Below are positions 22,637 to 33,883 of a stretch of DNA of 64,000 bases, in pieces. The stretch is from Terebella lapidaria (taxonomy: Eukaryota > Annelida > Polychaeta > Terebellida > Terebellidae), in contig OX424566.1 of NCBI GenBank assembly GCA_949152475.1, forward strand, positions 10,129,177 to 10,193,176. The letters are read 5' to 3'. The translations under genes were made by a program, and so were the position numbers. The notes beneath the pieces are model-generated. The model worked only from the letters and a program-made list of their open reading frames with translations, made no database searches and was not told the DNA's origin. Within the stretch, counting starts at the first letter, position 1; each line of letters opens with the position of its first letter.

Positions 22637-23287
22637 AAGAGGGACGTGGAACCCATGGTCGAGCTTACCCATCCTCCTCTCGTTTCGTCAACTCTGACAA
22701 AATTCTGAGCAGATAAAGCGGGCTGGCTGTATTTATGCCAGCACATGAGGAACATGGAATGACATAAGACCATTGTTGTCCGGGCCCCGGGCCCGGATAT
22801 ACTAAAAACGCACTAATTTCAGCTGGTTCCGTTTTGCGAGGTCTCCCGCAGTGACGGGCAGGGAGTGATTCCACGGTGTCGCCCATTTACTATGCTGTGA
22901 ACTGTAGTTCACAATGTCAGATGTCAGGGATGTTTGTGTGGTACAGCGGGGGTCGCAAATATTGTCACTCTGTTTGCCCAGGCAGTGATTTTATGCACTC
23001 GCTAATATAACGCTGATGTAATAGAATCATATTAGAATCGCACTTAGAATAGCATATAGGCATATACGCATAAAATACCTGGAGTGAAGCCTCGAGTACT
23101 GGGGAATAATAGGCGAGATATTAATTTAATTCATAAATAAAAAAAACAGCAAAACATTTCCTCCGGACATATTCTCAACACTTTCCATTCCTACTATTAC
23201 GTAGCTTGTTCCGTATAGTGGAGCGAGACAAGGACGGTGAGTCGCCATGACAACTCACGAGCTTCGAACAGAAGCGACCAAAACAAG
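22637..23287. repeat. Right direct-repeat block, interrupted
   Basis: This is the same-orientation copy of 19330-19556. It is split by a 428-bp insertion at 22778-23205. It contains the 'ctgtatttatgccagcac' block and the 'gagtcgccatgacaactc' block. Confidence 0.65.
22778..23205. mobile_element. 428-bp insertion with TTGTT duplication
   Basis: The uninterrupted copy at 19330-19556 reads cattgttcagtatagtgg. Here TTGTT occurs on both sides (22773-22777 and 23206-23210) of extra sequence that starts with a GC-rich palindrome (ccgggccccgggcccgg). The 5-bp duplication marks an insertion. No ORF or long TIR is visible, so the class is unknown. Confidence 0.6.
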
Positions 23288-23745
23288 AACAGTGTTAATA
23301 TCAAATTTCCTCCCACGATCTTTGGGCAAAATCGCTAAAATAATACACCCTAATAGCTAACTATTAAAAAAATTAATAACTAAAAAAAAACACGAATCAA
23401 GTAGCAAATCGTACAAACCTGAAACTTTTACAATCATTTGAACATCAACTTCGGAATCATAAAAAATGTGGTCAACTTGTCTAGCATATACTCTTCTGGT
23501 TATTCACATTACCGCATTCCATATTATATATGACTTCGCATGCCTGCAATCTATTGTTTTTTAGCAGTACCCCCCCCCCCCCCCCCTTGAGTCTGAATAC
23601 CTTGGTCCTAGTACTCATACTGTCTGCTGTCCAGATATTATTTGTAGCAATATCAAAAACAACTTACACGAAAAACATATAAGATAAGAATGAAAGCTGT
23701 ATTTCTCATGGACATAAACTGCAAATTTGTGAGCAAAATATTCCT
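23288..23745. other. Intergenic with poly-C run
   Basis: AT-rich sequence with a run of about 17 C at 23571-23587. Nothing else is recognised. Confidence 0.6.
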
Positions 23746-24360
23746 ATGGTATGGTGGCCGATAGCGTCCATTCGTCAATCTCGCTCCCTCGCGGCGAGAG
23801 AGCGAAGCGAGGCAGCGAAAGAGCGATGCGAGGGAACGAGGAAGCGATGCGAGGGAACGAGAGAGCGATGCGAGGTAGCGAGAGAGCGATGCGAGAGAAC
23901 GAGTGAGCGATACGATATTCACATAGATCAACCTCGCTTCCTCGCATCGCTCTCTCGCTCTCTCACTCCCTCGTTCTCTCACTCTCTCGCTCTCTCACTC
24001 TCTCGCTCCCTCGTTCTCTCGCTCCCTCGCTGTCTCGTATACAGAAACTAGTTTTCATGTACCAGGTATGCAGTATCAGAAACTAACTGAAGATTTCAGC
24101 ATACAGATAAAACGCACTTTTGAGAACTCGCACGATGATTTTTTTTTGTTCTAATATAATCATACATACGACCATGTATGTACATGTACATTCATCTACG
24201 AAGCTAACTTTTATATTTATATTCTAATGATATTGATAAAGGTTTCGACATGGTCAGTGCTATTACAATGCTCATGGGCGAGTACAGAAATAATGGAAGG
24301 GAAGCAGCACGTACGGACTGTACCCAACCTTCCCTGGACACGCCCACCATACCACCATAC
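23746..24360. repeat. Left arm of a large foldback
   Basis: This unit contains gagcgatgcgag-type simple repeats followed by unique sequence (24050-24345). It is found again in opposite orientation at 25915-26480. Both outer edges carry 'gatagcgtccatt(c/t)gtcaatctcgctccctcgcgg' or its relative. The Ser-Leu-Ala-rich ORFs on both strands are products of the simple repeat and not genes. Confidence 0.8.
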
Positions 24361-24849
24361 TGATAGCGTCCATCTGACAATCTCGCTCCCTCGCGGCGAG
24401 AGCGCGAAGCGAGGTAGCGAAAGAGCGATACGAACGCACGAGACAGCGATGCGAGGGTGCGAGAGAGCGATGCGAGGGAGCGATGCGAGGGAGCGAGTGA
24501 GCGATACGATATTGACATAAATCCACCTCGCTTCCTTGCATCGTTCTCTCACTCCCTTGCTATCTCGCATCGCTCTCTCGCTCTATTGCATCGCTATCTC
24601 GCTATCTCGCATCGCTCTCTCGTTCTCTCGCTCCCTTGCTCTCTCGCTACCTCGCATCGCGCTCTTGCTTTCTCGCTCTCTCGTTCCCTCGCTCTCTCAC
24701 AATCTCGTTCTCTCGCTACCTCACATTGCTCTCTTGCTCTCTCGCTCTCTCGTTCTCTTGCTCCCTCGCAATCTCACTCTCTCGTTCCCTCATTCACTCG
24801 CTCTCTCATTCCCTCGTTCTCTTGCTCCCTCGTTCAACGTGCAACGTTT
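24360..24849. repeat. CTCGCTCT/GAGCGATGC simple-sequence tract
   Basis: A degenerate minisatellite built on 'tcgctctc', with a strand-symmetry switch near 24520 from gagcgatgcgag to cgctctctcgct. It has long open frames in several phases on both strands, as expected for a 9-mer repeat. Confidence 0.85.
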
Positions 24850-25914
24850 GATATAGAGTATACCTGTATACCTACCAGTGAATATGGTCAAATATTATTT
24901 ATTGCATATGGTCAAATATGATCAGTTGATCCTTTACGGCAAAACTAATTTCCCTTTACACATTCAAGCGCAAAACATATGATGTTCAATACCAAAATAA
25001 CGATTTACATAAATACCTTTATTAACATGAATAGATGTTGTTTTTTTGTACCATCTATTTACCTATATACCCCGCCCCTTCCCTTCGCACAACGCGCACA
25101 ATAACCGATGTCAACAAATTATAATTCGTGTTTTCAAGAAAAAAATAAAATTATTTATTGAACGGTAATCGTACAACAATATTGTGTCAATTGTGACAAA
25201 AAAAAAGTTGTAACTGAAGGGAAAGAATATATCTCTGTTCGAATAACATTCTGACATCGGAACTTACATGATATTTCTGTAACTACTGATATTTAATGAA
25301 TATTCTCAATCTGAATAAAATGTGTGAGGATTTTATGGTTAATTCTTATGTATTAATATTATAATTTCGTCGGATTACATGTGTATTTTACAGGCCTTAT
25401 ATATCATATTTGTACATGGTTCAAGCATTTAGATTTTGCTAACGGCATCTACAACACATACATATAATTTGCACATGCTCCGATCCTACAGCCCAGAAGA
25501 TTGGGTATGAGAGTCTGGTGAGTGGATAAGGCTCGCTACCACGTGACAGTGATATAACCAATGAGGTGACTTGCAGCGGATGAAGGTGTAGACTGGGTGG
25601 AGGGGGGTGAGAGTAAGGCGGCTAGGTGGGAGGTGGTGGTTCACGGATGAGCATATAATACTCGTACTTCAAATAACACGATAATTATCACCGTTTATTG
25701 TGATATTATATCATAATAGAGCACGATATGGAATTGTAATTTTCGAAACAATATGGGACTCATATTGCATAATTTTACAACTTAATCGCCTATGCATACA
25801 TTGGTATTTCAAAGAATACACTGATAAGTAGAAACTATGATGTAAATTTCATCTATTTTCAAAAACATCTATTTTATATGTCCTATTTTTATATGTCCTA
25901 CAAGGAAACTGGTA
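24850..25914. other. AT-rich spacer, no feature recognised
   Basis: AT-rich sequence between the foldback arms. No coding segment or RNA gene is seen. Confidence 0.6.
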
Positions 25915-26480
25915 TGACCGGGGCGTGTCCAGGGAAGGGTGGGCACAGTCCGTACGTGCTCCTTCCCTTCCGTTATTTCTGTACACGCCCATGAGCATTG
26001 TAATAGCACTGACTACGTCGAAACCTTTATCAATATCATCAAAATATACATATAAAAGTTAGCTTTGTAGATGAATGTACATGTACATACATGGTCGTGT
26101 GTATGGTTATATTAGAACAAAAAAAAATCATCGTGCGAGTCCTCAAAAATGCGTTTTATTTGTCTGCTGAAATCTTTGGTTAGTTTCTGATACTGCATAC
26201 CTAGTATATGAAAATTAGTTTCTGCATACGAGACAGCGAGAGAACGAGGGAGCGAGAGCGAGAGAACGAGGGAGCGAGAGAGCGAGAGAGCGATGCGAGG
26301 AAGCGAAGTTGATCTATGTGAATATCGTATCACTCACTCGTTCTCTCGCTACCTCGCATCGCTCTCTCGTTCCCTCGCATCGCTCTCTCGTGCACTCGCA
26401 TTGCTCTTTCGCTGCCTCGCTTTGCTCTCCCGTCGTGAGGGAGCGAGATTGACAAATGGACGCTATCACCCACCATACTG
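25915..26480. repeat. Right arm of the large foldback
   Basis: Inverted copy of 23746-24360. It contains 'gggcgtgtccagggaaggg', 'acacgcccatgagcattgta' and the gagcgatgcgag tract in reversed order. Divergence is a few per cent in the unique part. Confidence 0.8.
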
Positions 26481-26595
26481 AACAGATGGGTGTTTTCATG
26501 ATGGTGATCATTGTCGGAGCACATTAATGCAGATGTACACATTTTGCCATGTAGCACTCGGCAGTTGCCACCAGGCTATAATCCAAGCATATTAC

Positions 26596-27348
26596 TGTGA
26601 TAAATATCGTTCTATGGCCGATATCAGGCCGAAATGTCTGTGATCGCTGTGCTAAATCACAAGGCCGGCAGTAGCAGTTCAATAATTTATTTGGGCGACA
26701 ATGTCCAATGATCCAGACAGTCACATCAAGGCCGCAAATACACCTACGTCCGGTGATTCCCCGTCAATAAGGTAGCCGAAAACTATGGTCCTTCTTTATC
26801 ACAATTCACGTATAAATAGTCCACAATTATTCCAAGTATTCCACACGAGCACGGCCAAACTTCTTAACAATACTTCAACACGTCTATACTCTATGACCGT
26901 TTCTACTCAACTCTTAGAAAAACTGCGGGGCCGGCAACATGTGGTGTAGACTTTCCCGCCAAATGCATGCGGTGTTGTGATTGGTCATGTATGTGCTGAT
27001 GTGTGCTGATCTCACCGGGAAAGTGGGTTTCCCCGGCGCGTGAACGAGACTTGTTATGCTTATATCTGTGCACGTGATGTGAGCGGTGGGTGTGTCATGT
27101 TCTATGTTTAGAAGTTGGTGCTTGTGAAGGTCAAGGCCGAAACTAACTGGGTCGATGTACTGAGTGAATGGGGCCGCAAGTGCATGTGGATTGACCTGTG
27201 TATGTAACCATGACTACATGGAGTTTATGCTTGTGATCGTATAGTCTGTACCTGTCCTGTATGTAAGTCATGTAGAATGAATGTTTGTTGTGAAATATGT
27301 ATGCGCGGGAGGGACGGGGGTTACAGTCGCTAAAATTACTACATTACA
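26596..27348 (-). repeat. 3' LTR of the Gypsy element
   Basis: On the plus strand it starts TGTGATAAATATC and ends CTACATTACA. It aligns without gaps to 39099-39850. The single visible difference is T at 26768 against G at 39271. A minus-strand AATAAA (26686-26691) lies about 120 bp downstream of a TATTTATA box (26811-26818), which defines a plausible U3-R-U5 layout. Confidence 0.95.
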
Positions 27349-27886
27349 CCCCTTCATTAATTCTACGCCCTCGGAATTACCCTACCCGGACCCTACCGTC
27401 GCCAAAAACTAACAATAAAAAGCTAAGAAGTCCTACAGGGTCAAACCCCAACACTCACACACACACGCCGCGCGACAATGGTAAAACACTTCATACAATA
27501 AAAATTTCTAGCCGTCAAAATAAACGTCATCAGTCAGTCCGTCAATAGTCGCTACGATGATACATTTACACATACATGCACAACAACGAATGATGAGATA
27601 TGAATGGAATGTATGAACAAAACTCCTCGACGCTTCAGAGTGAAACGGAAACTAATTTAGAGTCTATAAACTGAAAAAGAATTGTCTGGATTAACCTTAA
27701 CTAAATTACATGAATAACAACGTGACCAGGATGATATTATTATTTACAACTATTTACATATATATGCTATTTATGGCCGACATAATAAGAGGCCGACATG
27801 TCAATAGGCCATCGTGACCAGGATTTTCAGAGGCCGACACAATCGAGGCCGGCAATTGTCTGTTTGTCACCACTGGGCCGAAACGT
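27349..27886 (-). other. Gypsy 3' untranslated region and polypurine tract
   Basis: Directly before the 3' LTR the minus strand reads AATGAAGGGG, a polypurine tract. The next 70 bp are strongly conserved in the second element at 63930-64000. Near 27776-27853 the plus strand carries four ggccg copies plus a variant ggcc within about 80 bp. No ORF of note is present. Confidence 0.75.
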
Positions 27887-30565
27887 TCACTCCTTCTGGC
27901 CACGCTTACTGGCAGGAGGTGGTGGTGGTGCCGGTGACGCCTGCCGCATCAGTTGTTGTTGCTCCTCTGGTGGCAGACGGGGCAAAATCGACACAATAGT
28001 GGCGAGCAGGTCGCCCGGGATAGTGGTACCCGAGTCGCTCTGTGTCGCGGCCGTATCCGTCGAGGTCGAAACTGGGGCCGACTGTTCCAGGTGTGTCACC
28101 CGGGCACGTAGCTGTACATTTTCCTGCCGCAAATCCTCATTTTCGTCCTCGAGACGATGCAACTGCCGACGTAAGTGGTCGGTCTCTTCCTCGAGCCGAT
28201 CAGGGAAGGTCGGGAGATGCCGTTCGTGAAGGACTCCCATCCCGAATCCCACAGAGAGGCCGTTATATTCAGCCTGCCGAATATGCTGGTCCATGGCTTC
28301 TAAATAGAAGCGCCGGATCTCCCGAAAATGTTGGTGCGCCATGTCGTCGGCGCGGGCCAAATATAAAGTCGGAAGATGCTCGCTCTTCCGGGCCGGCAAG
28401 ATCAACGGGTCAGCGTTGTGGGCCGCCTGGGCGATATGGGACTCCCAGTGCTCCTCGTGGACACGGGGAAGATTCGGAAGCTGGTTCGCTTCCCGACTCC
28501 TGAGTGGGTTGGCCAGATCCGGGTTCTGCCCTGGCAGGGCCTGTAGGCCGGGAATCATACGAGTGGACAACCGAGTCCCGTGTTGCTGCACGAACTGGAT
28601 ATCAGCCGAAAATTCTCCTGAGCCGTGAAACGGCAGCCGTTCATCTAAGTCTCTGTGGAGAGGTTCTAGCGACTCAGGTTCGTCGTACTGTAGTCGCGGC
28701 CGATCAGCAGCCGAATCCTTGGTGACGACCGTTTGAACGATCTCCATGCTGCCGTCCAGATATGGAGGTTCGTCCGTCTGGAGGACCGTTCGCCTGGACG
28801 GAAGGGGCGAATCCTCACGGTCGCTGACCGAGGCCGAAATCGATTCGTGGTGGGCTTCCTCCGCAGCCGGCTGTAGAGGTGGAGGAGAGTCCCGCGACTG
28901 GGCCGTAACTTCTTTCCGGTCGGTCTCCTGACCTGTCGGAGGCGTTGCCGACAAAGGAGGGAATTCCTCCGGTGGGGGAACCAATCCTCCCCTCACGCGA
29001 TAGTCTGTTACATTCGTCGCCGTAGGCCGCTCTACCACAAGTTTCCGTGGGATAATATCCGAAGGCCGAGTCTGCATCTGAGCCGTCACAGGAGTGGACT
29101 GAGCCGATGGCTCCGAAACCACGGAGCTGGGAGGCTTGAGTGCGTCCGTTTGGTAGGCGACTGGCCGAGTAAAGAATATCGTGCTAGGCCGACGTACGGT
29201 CACCCAGCGATTCATCGCCATGATGTCGTTCACCATCCGAGCTAGGCGATCCTCCTCCGCTCGGGTTGAAGGCCGAAGGTATTCAAGGCGTCGGAGCACT
29301 TGATGAATTTCCGGGGCCGAATTCGGGGGATACTGGTCGAACAGTGGAGGCGCCATGTGCCAAATCCCGAAAGTCAATACTCTGTTGACATCCCGTCGGA
29401 AAATTGGAATGTCGGCCGGAACACGTGGGGGCCGATAATTTGGGCTGGGCTGCATGTCTACGCGGCAGCGTAGCGCGAACCGTTGTAGCATAGGGCCGGA
29501 AGCGTTGAGCTGTCCCTGCTCAAACAGCAGGAGAAGGCCGACGTGAGTCTGAGTCGCCTCACTCAGGTGCCGGATCATGTCCTCCGACGTAAGCGTGACG
29601 AAATTGTCTTTGGCCGGACAGACGAAAAATCGCAGGAGCGGAAAATGGTACGCCAGGACGTGGGCGTCCAAATCCGAGGCCGAACGGAACGGTCCACGTC
29701 GAGGTACTGTTGGCCATATCCTCCCTGCCTCTCCATCCTCCTCTCCGATGCAGAAAGGACACAGATAACGGCCGTCGTCTCTCCTTAATGGTTCCAAGGT
29801 CGCCAAATTACCCTCCGTCAGCCGTGAGGGTGCGCCGAAATTATGTTCATGGCCGTAACCATCATGCCGATTCCGAAGATGGAACGGAACGTCATTCCAA
29901 TCAATCGGCCGAGCTTCGTACGGGGTGATTGGGGCCGGAACTAGAGCCATGAGCTCCGATATCTGGCGACGATAAGCCGAAGCACGCGTCACAGGGCCGG
30001 AACTAGCGCGTCGTGAATTTCGCGCCGACGGGTGAAGATTTCTGCCGGACGATGAACTTGCTGACGAGGCCGAAGACTGTGCCGGTGACGTGACGGCACG
30101 GGGCCGAACTACCGGCGTTGTTGAGGCCGAAGATACTGGGGCAGGTTCGATTGGTGTTATCGCCTGCCGAGCGGGAGCCGATTTTGCCGAGCTGGCGGCT
30201 TCCGTCGCGCGTTGAGCCTCCAAGGCTCGACGTACAATTTCTCCACCTTCCTCTAACTGCCGAAAACGATCCGGGTCGTCCTCTGAGGTCGGACTCGGGG
30301 TGTGCCGGGAGCCGCGTTGCGCCAGCCTTGCCATGATTTGGTATCGTGGCTGTTTCTTTGAGCCGGAAGCCGTAACTGCTTGTTCCGAACTAGGTTCGGG
30401 GCCGATAGCGGACATTTCATCGTCCGTCAACACGATGGGGTTGTCTTGCTCGTCTCCTCGTTCAACAACCTCGACCGTTAACTTAGTGCCGTCAAATTTG
30501 ATAGATCGGGGCCGACTATCAGCGGAGCCGTCACTGTCTTTATCATTACTCGGCTTATCCGCCAT
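27887..30565 (-). CDS. Gypsy third ORF, 892 residues, env position, unknown function
   Basis: This is an intact 892-codon ORF downstream of integrase on the same strand. The ATG is in a strong context (ccgccATGG). There is no signal peptide or membrane segment, so it is not a typical envelope. The N-terminal 200 residues are Ser/Ala/Pro-rich and charged. C269-x2-C272 with H302-x4-H307 forms a candidate Zn-binding site with an unusually long spacer. The middle is Pro/Ser-rich. Residues about 790-828 are a leucine-zipper coiled coil, followed by a short helix and a PPPPP run with a basic tail. This suggests an oligomeric, nucleic-acid or protein-binding accessory protein. A spliced subgenomic mRNA would be needed; an 'aaaattacag' acceptor-like site lies about 50 bp upstream. 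I do not recognise the family. Confidence 0.8.
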   Translation of the reverse strand: MADKPSNDKDSDGSADSRPRSIKFDGTKLTVEVVERGDEQDNPIVLTDDEMSAIGPEPSSEQAVTASGSKKQPRYQIMARLAQRGSRHTPSPTSEDDPDRFRQLEEGGEIVRRALEAQRATEAASSAKSAPARQAITPIEPAPVSSASTTPVVRPRAVTSPAQSSASSASSSSGRNLHPSARNSRRASSGPVTRASAYRRQISELMALVPAPITPYEARPIDWNDVPFHLRNRHDGYGHEHNFGAPSRLTEGNLATLEPLRRDDGRYLCPFCIGEEDGEAGRIWPTVPRRGPFRSASDLDAHVLAYHFPLLRFFVCPAKDNFVTLTSEDMIRHLSEATQTHVGLLLLFEQGQLNASGPMLQRFALRCRVDMQPSPNYRPPRVPADIPIFRRDVNRVLTFGIWHMAPPLFDQYPPNSAPEIHQVLRRLEYLRPSTRAEEDRLARMVNDIMAMNRWVTVRRPSTIFFTRPVAYQTDALKPPSSVVSEPSAQSTPVTAQMQTRPSDIIPRKLVVERPTATNVTDYRVRGGLVPPPEEFPPLSATPPTGQETDRKEVTAQSRDSPPPLQPAAEEAHHESISASVSDREDSPLPSRRTVLQTDEPPYLDGSMEIVQTVVTKDSAADRPRLQYDEPESLEPLHRDLDERLPFHGSGEFSADIQFVQQHGTRLSTRMIPGLQALPGQNPDLANPLRSREANQLPNLPRVHEEHWESHIAQAAHNADPLILPARKSEHLPTLYLARADDMAHQHFREIRRFYLEAMDQHIRQAEYNGLSVGFGMGVLHERHLPTFPDRLEEETDHLRRQLHRLEDENEDLRQENVQLRARVTHLEQSAPVSTSTDTAATQSDSGTTIPGDLLATIVSILPRLPPEEQQQLMRQASPAPPPPPASKRGQKE

Positions 30566-31942
30566 GGCGGAAGCCGCAAACCAATGTCACTTCACACAGC
30601 TAGGCCGACTGTAATTTTTATCCCAAATATCCGACAACTATTCACAAACTTCACCAGTTCAATGTCATTAAATGCCACGTAAATATCTGATAAATGTTCC
30701 GAATCAATACAAAGTTTTTCTCCGTACTAATCGAGCTCCTGCTACTTCAGAAGTTCAGGCGCAAATGACCTACTTGCCGTTAATTTCCACTGCCGTACAC
30801 TGAGATACTTATCTGTATCCCAATTCCACGAATCGGGCCGGGGGGCGCTCTCTGCCGATATACAAAAACGTCTTTACGCTGTATCCCATTGTTCCAAGTG
30901 TATCTGCAACAAGGCGGGCCGTCGTCAAGGAAACGCTGGTCGATCTCTCTCTGACCTATTTGGGTCAGTCCATTACGACAGTAGGGGGATCCTCACACTG
31001 TCCATTTTTCCGAATGTCCGTCTGCCGTCCCCTGGATTACACATTCCTATACATTGTCTATTTGTGCTAATCGACTGTTCAAATTACTGGGCTCTTTTTG
31101 CCCGACGACTCACTATTGTCTTTATCAGGGGAGATTTCATGTGGGTGCTGTAAACAGCTTAAATGTTTATCTGCGCTCGTGCGAACCTTGTGAACTGATT
31201 CTTTGATCGTTCCTTTTCTCCCTAAGTTAGCGCACAATAAACTAACGGCCGAATTGCTGTTTCACAGACGACACACAGTTATTAAAGGCTGAGACATTAA
31301 TGTCAATCACTCACAGGGGCGGACTTCGTTCCATTCATTTTCAGCCAGTTCACAAGACAACGGGGCCGCTAATATTGTCGGGGTCGAAATTGCAATGATC
31401 AGGGTCGGTCACACCGTGGCGCTTTGGATATTTTTGGGTGATGAATTTGATGACAGGCCGCATCTTGGTATGATAGCTATTTAGTGACTGGTTCCCGTAC
31501 CACTGGGCCGTTCCTCCGAATACTACATGGAGTGGGTAGAGGCTCGGTCGACGCATACCGAACGAATCACACTACCACCTCTTCGACAAATAAGTGGCCT
31601 TACTCACGGCGTGACATGAATTATTATCCTCTTCGGCTGGCACATGGATAGAATCTGACATGATAATCTTAGTTAGTGCGTAACACACGCGGAACAATAG
31701 CATACGTTATACGGGGTCGAAACACATATCATAATGCAATCAATTTTTCACCAGCATCGTAATTATGAAATCATATCAAGTGTATATATGTCGAATTCGC
31801 CTCACTGACATCTTGTACATATTAAATGCATATATATTGTTATTGTAATATATTATATTATTATGGGAAAGACATGATATCATAGTCCGTTAGACATGCA
31901 TAATTCATCATCAATAGCATCAATCAGATAACAAGGCCGGGG
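30566..31942 (-). other. Gypsy spacer between integrase and third ORF
   Basis: About 1.4 kb without a convincing ORF; the part next to the integrase stop (31780-31930) is very AT-rich. It may hold the splice acceptor for the third ORF. A 68-codon minus-strand frame near 31350-31556 has no recognisable content. Confidence 0.5.
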
Positions 31943-33883
31943 TTATCTGTAGCGGGCCGGTCTGCGTGCGTTGCGTTTGGGTCGACTTGGTCGTGCAGGC
32001 GGGGGCGTAGCCTCGCTTGTCTCGGGGTCGGATGATATCACAGGCTTTTGCCTGCGTGTCTTGCGTGCCGGTTTTGGTGTGTCGAAACTTGATCTGCGTG
32101 ATCTTTTCCGTTGCCGATGACGACTTGAGCCGGATGAAGTTGGAGATCGCGATTTACGATCTTGGGCCGCTGACGAGTCAGACTCAGCTGTTTGGTCTGT
32201 ATCTGTATGCCGATCTTGCACTGTGACCTCCCAGGGGTAGTAGAACTCCTTGAGGAGCCCCAGGGGGTCGGCCGATTGCTCTGAGCCGGATTTGCTTGAC
32301 GATGTCGAAGGTCGTACAGGGTCGGAATAGATGTGAGCCGCTTGGTTGTCACCTTCGTACGGTTTGAGTACGTCCAGATGAACAACACGAGTGTTCCGAG
32401 GGTTGGAAACCAAGGCGATCCGGTAATCTACCTCAGTCACACGGTCGACGATCCTCCAGGGACCAGTCCAAGGCCGAGCGAACTTATTATTCTGCGTGAG
32501 GGGCAGATAATAATATCGGACCAGTTCTCCTGGTTGGAACTGTGGTCGAGGCTTGGCGTGGGCGTCATAACCCATCTTCTGCCGAATTGCCGCTTTCTCA
32601 AGATGGTCTTGAGCGAATCCGTGGGCCGTCCTGATCGCTTGCCGCAAGTACTCCACATACTCTGGGCCGCACGGGGGTAGAGGCTCAGGGTCGTAGGTCG
32701 GAAACATGAGGTCGACTGGCAAGTTACACTCGTGTCCATACACCATCAGATGCGGGGTGCATCCCGTGGACGAGTGTACCGAGGTTCGATAGGCCATTAA
32801 CACATATGGCAGGTGCACGTCCCAGTCGTTCGCACGATCGCTGACGAATGCACTCAGCATGTTGAGCAATGTCCTGTTGAATCGCTCAACCTGGCCGTCG
32901 CTCTGAGGTCGATATGGGGCCGTGCGGATCTTCTTAGCGCCCAGAAGACGCACGACATGCCGAAATAGAGCCGACTCGAACTCGGTGCCCTGGTCGCTAT
33001 GGATTGCCTTGGGGACGCCATGATAAACTATCCATCTGTTTACCAGGATGTCGGCAACATTTTTGGCGGTATGTCGCCGCAGCAGGAAGGTGTCCGTATA
33101 TTTCGTGAAATAGTCCGACACAACAAGGATATACCGATGGCCTCTTCCCGTGACTTTGTGGGTGTCGAGAATGTCCATCGCGATCCGGTCGAAAGGCGCT
33201 CCTGTCGGCAACTGTGTCAGAGGCGATCGTTTTGGGACCGGTTTTCCTTTGCGGGTGACACATTGCGAGCAGCGGGCACACCAGCGGGCGACATCCAGTG
33301 CCAGGCCGGGCCAGTAGAATCGGCGCCTGACTCTCTCGATGGTTCGCTGAATGCCGAGATGTCCGACAATCTTCAGGTCGTGAAGTTGGTGCAAAACCTG
33401 CGTTCTGAGTGCTACGGGGAGCACGGTTTGCACCACAGGCCGTCCAGCGGGGTCGGGTTTTACGTGCCGAACTAGTACCCCGTCTTGTAGCGCCAGGAGG
33501 CTCCATCTGGAAACAAGTGTTTTTACCTCCTCCCCATGGCGCGCTACCTCCTTAGAGTCTGGTTTAGTGCCGATCAACATCCACTGTCGCACTTTTCCGA
33601 CGCTCGGGTCGGCTTGCTGTGCCGCGACAATGTCCTGAGCCGAATAGTCCGAAAGCCACTTTTGCCCATCAAGTGTGGCGTCCAAAGCACGGACTCGAAC
33701 AACTTGGCGTGCCGAAACTAGTTGGGGCAAGACCGGTGATGTTATGGAATCACTGTTCAGGAGGTCTGCCCTTGTCTTAGCCGAAACAACAGTGATCCGA
33801 CGAACTGGAAGTTCTCCGAAACTTGTCTCTGGGTCGGTCGGAGGTGTGTCGAGTCGTCCGGGACAGTCTTGGTGTTTGCAACT
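31943..33883 (-). CDS. Gypsy pol, C-terminal part: integrase
   Basis: The frame encodes a Zn-binding HH-CC domain (H117-x6-H124 and C154-x2-C157, numbered from codon 33730). The DDE core is D186, D246 and E282, with exactly 35 residues between the last two. A GPW/GPY-type segment follows (GPWRIVDRV). The tail is basic and Ser-rich; no chromodomain is seen. The frame is open upstream to 33883, where it abuts the RNaseH end in another frame. The ORF has no ATG near its start, so it is the continuation of pol and not a separate gene. Confidence 0.9.
   Translation of the reverse strand, partial: SCKHQDCPGRLDTPPTDPETSFGELPVRRITVVSAKTRADLLNSDSITSPVLPQLVSARQVVRVRALDATLDGQKWLSDYSAQDIVAAQQADPSVGKVRQWMLIGTKPDSKEVARHGEEVKTLVSRWSLLALQDGVLVRHVKPDPAGRPVVQTVLPVALRTQVLHQLHDLKIVGHLGIQRTIERVRRRFYWPGLALDVARWCARCSQCVTRKGKPVPKRSPLTQLPTGAPFDRIAMDILDTHKVTGRGHRYILVVSDYFTKYTDTFLLRRHTAKNVADILVNRWIVYHGVPKAIHSDQGTEFESALFRHVVRLLGAKKIRTAPYRPQSDGQVERFNRTLLNMLSAFVSDRANDWDVHLPYVLMAYRTSVHSSTGCTPHLMVYGHECNLPVDLMFPTYDPEPLPPCGPEYVEYLRQAIRTAHGFAQDHLEKAAIRQKMGYDAHAKPRPQFQPGELVRYYYLPLTQNNKFARPWTGPWRIVDRVTEVDYRIALVSNPRNTRVVHLDVLKPYEGDNQAAHIYSDPVRPSTSSSKSGSEQSADPLGLLKEFYYPWEVTVQDRHTDTDQTAESDSSAAQDRKSRSPTSSGSSRHRQRKRSRRSSFDTPKPARKTRRQKPVISSDPETSEATPPPARPSRPKRNARRPARYR

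Noticed and set aside
23653..24921. Several ORFs of 60-154 codons, Ser/Leu/Ala/Arg-rich, on both strands
   Set aside because: They are translations of the gagcgatgc/tcgctctc simple repeat. They overlap in all frames and both strands, so they are not genes.
31350..31556. 68-codon minus-strand ORF between integrase and the third ORF
   Set aside because: No domain, and nothing to separate it from chance.
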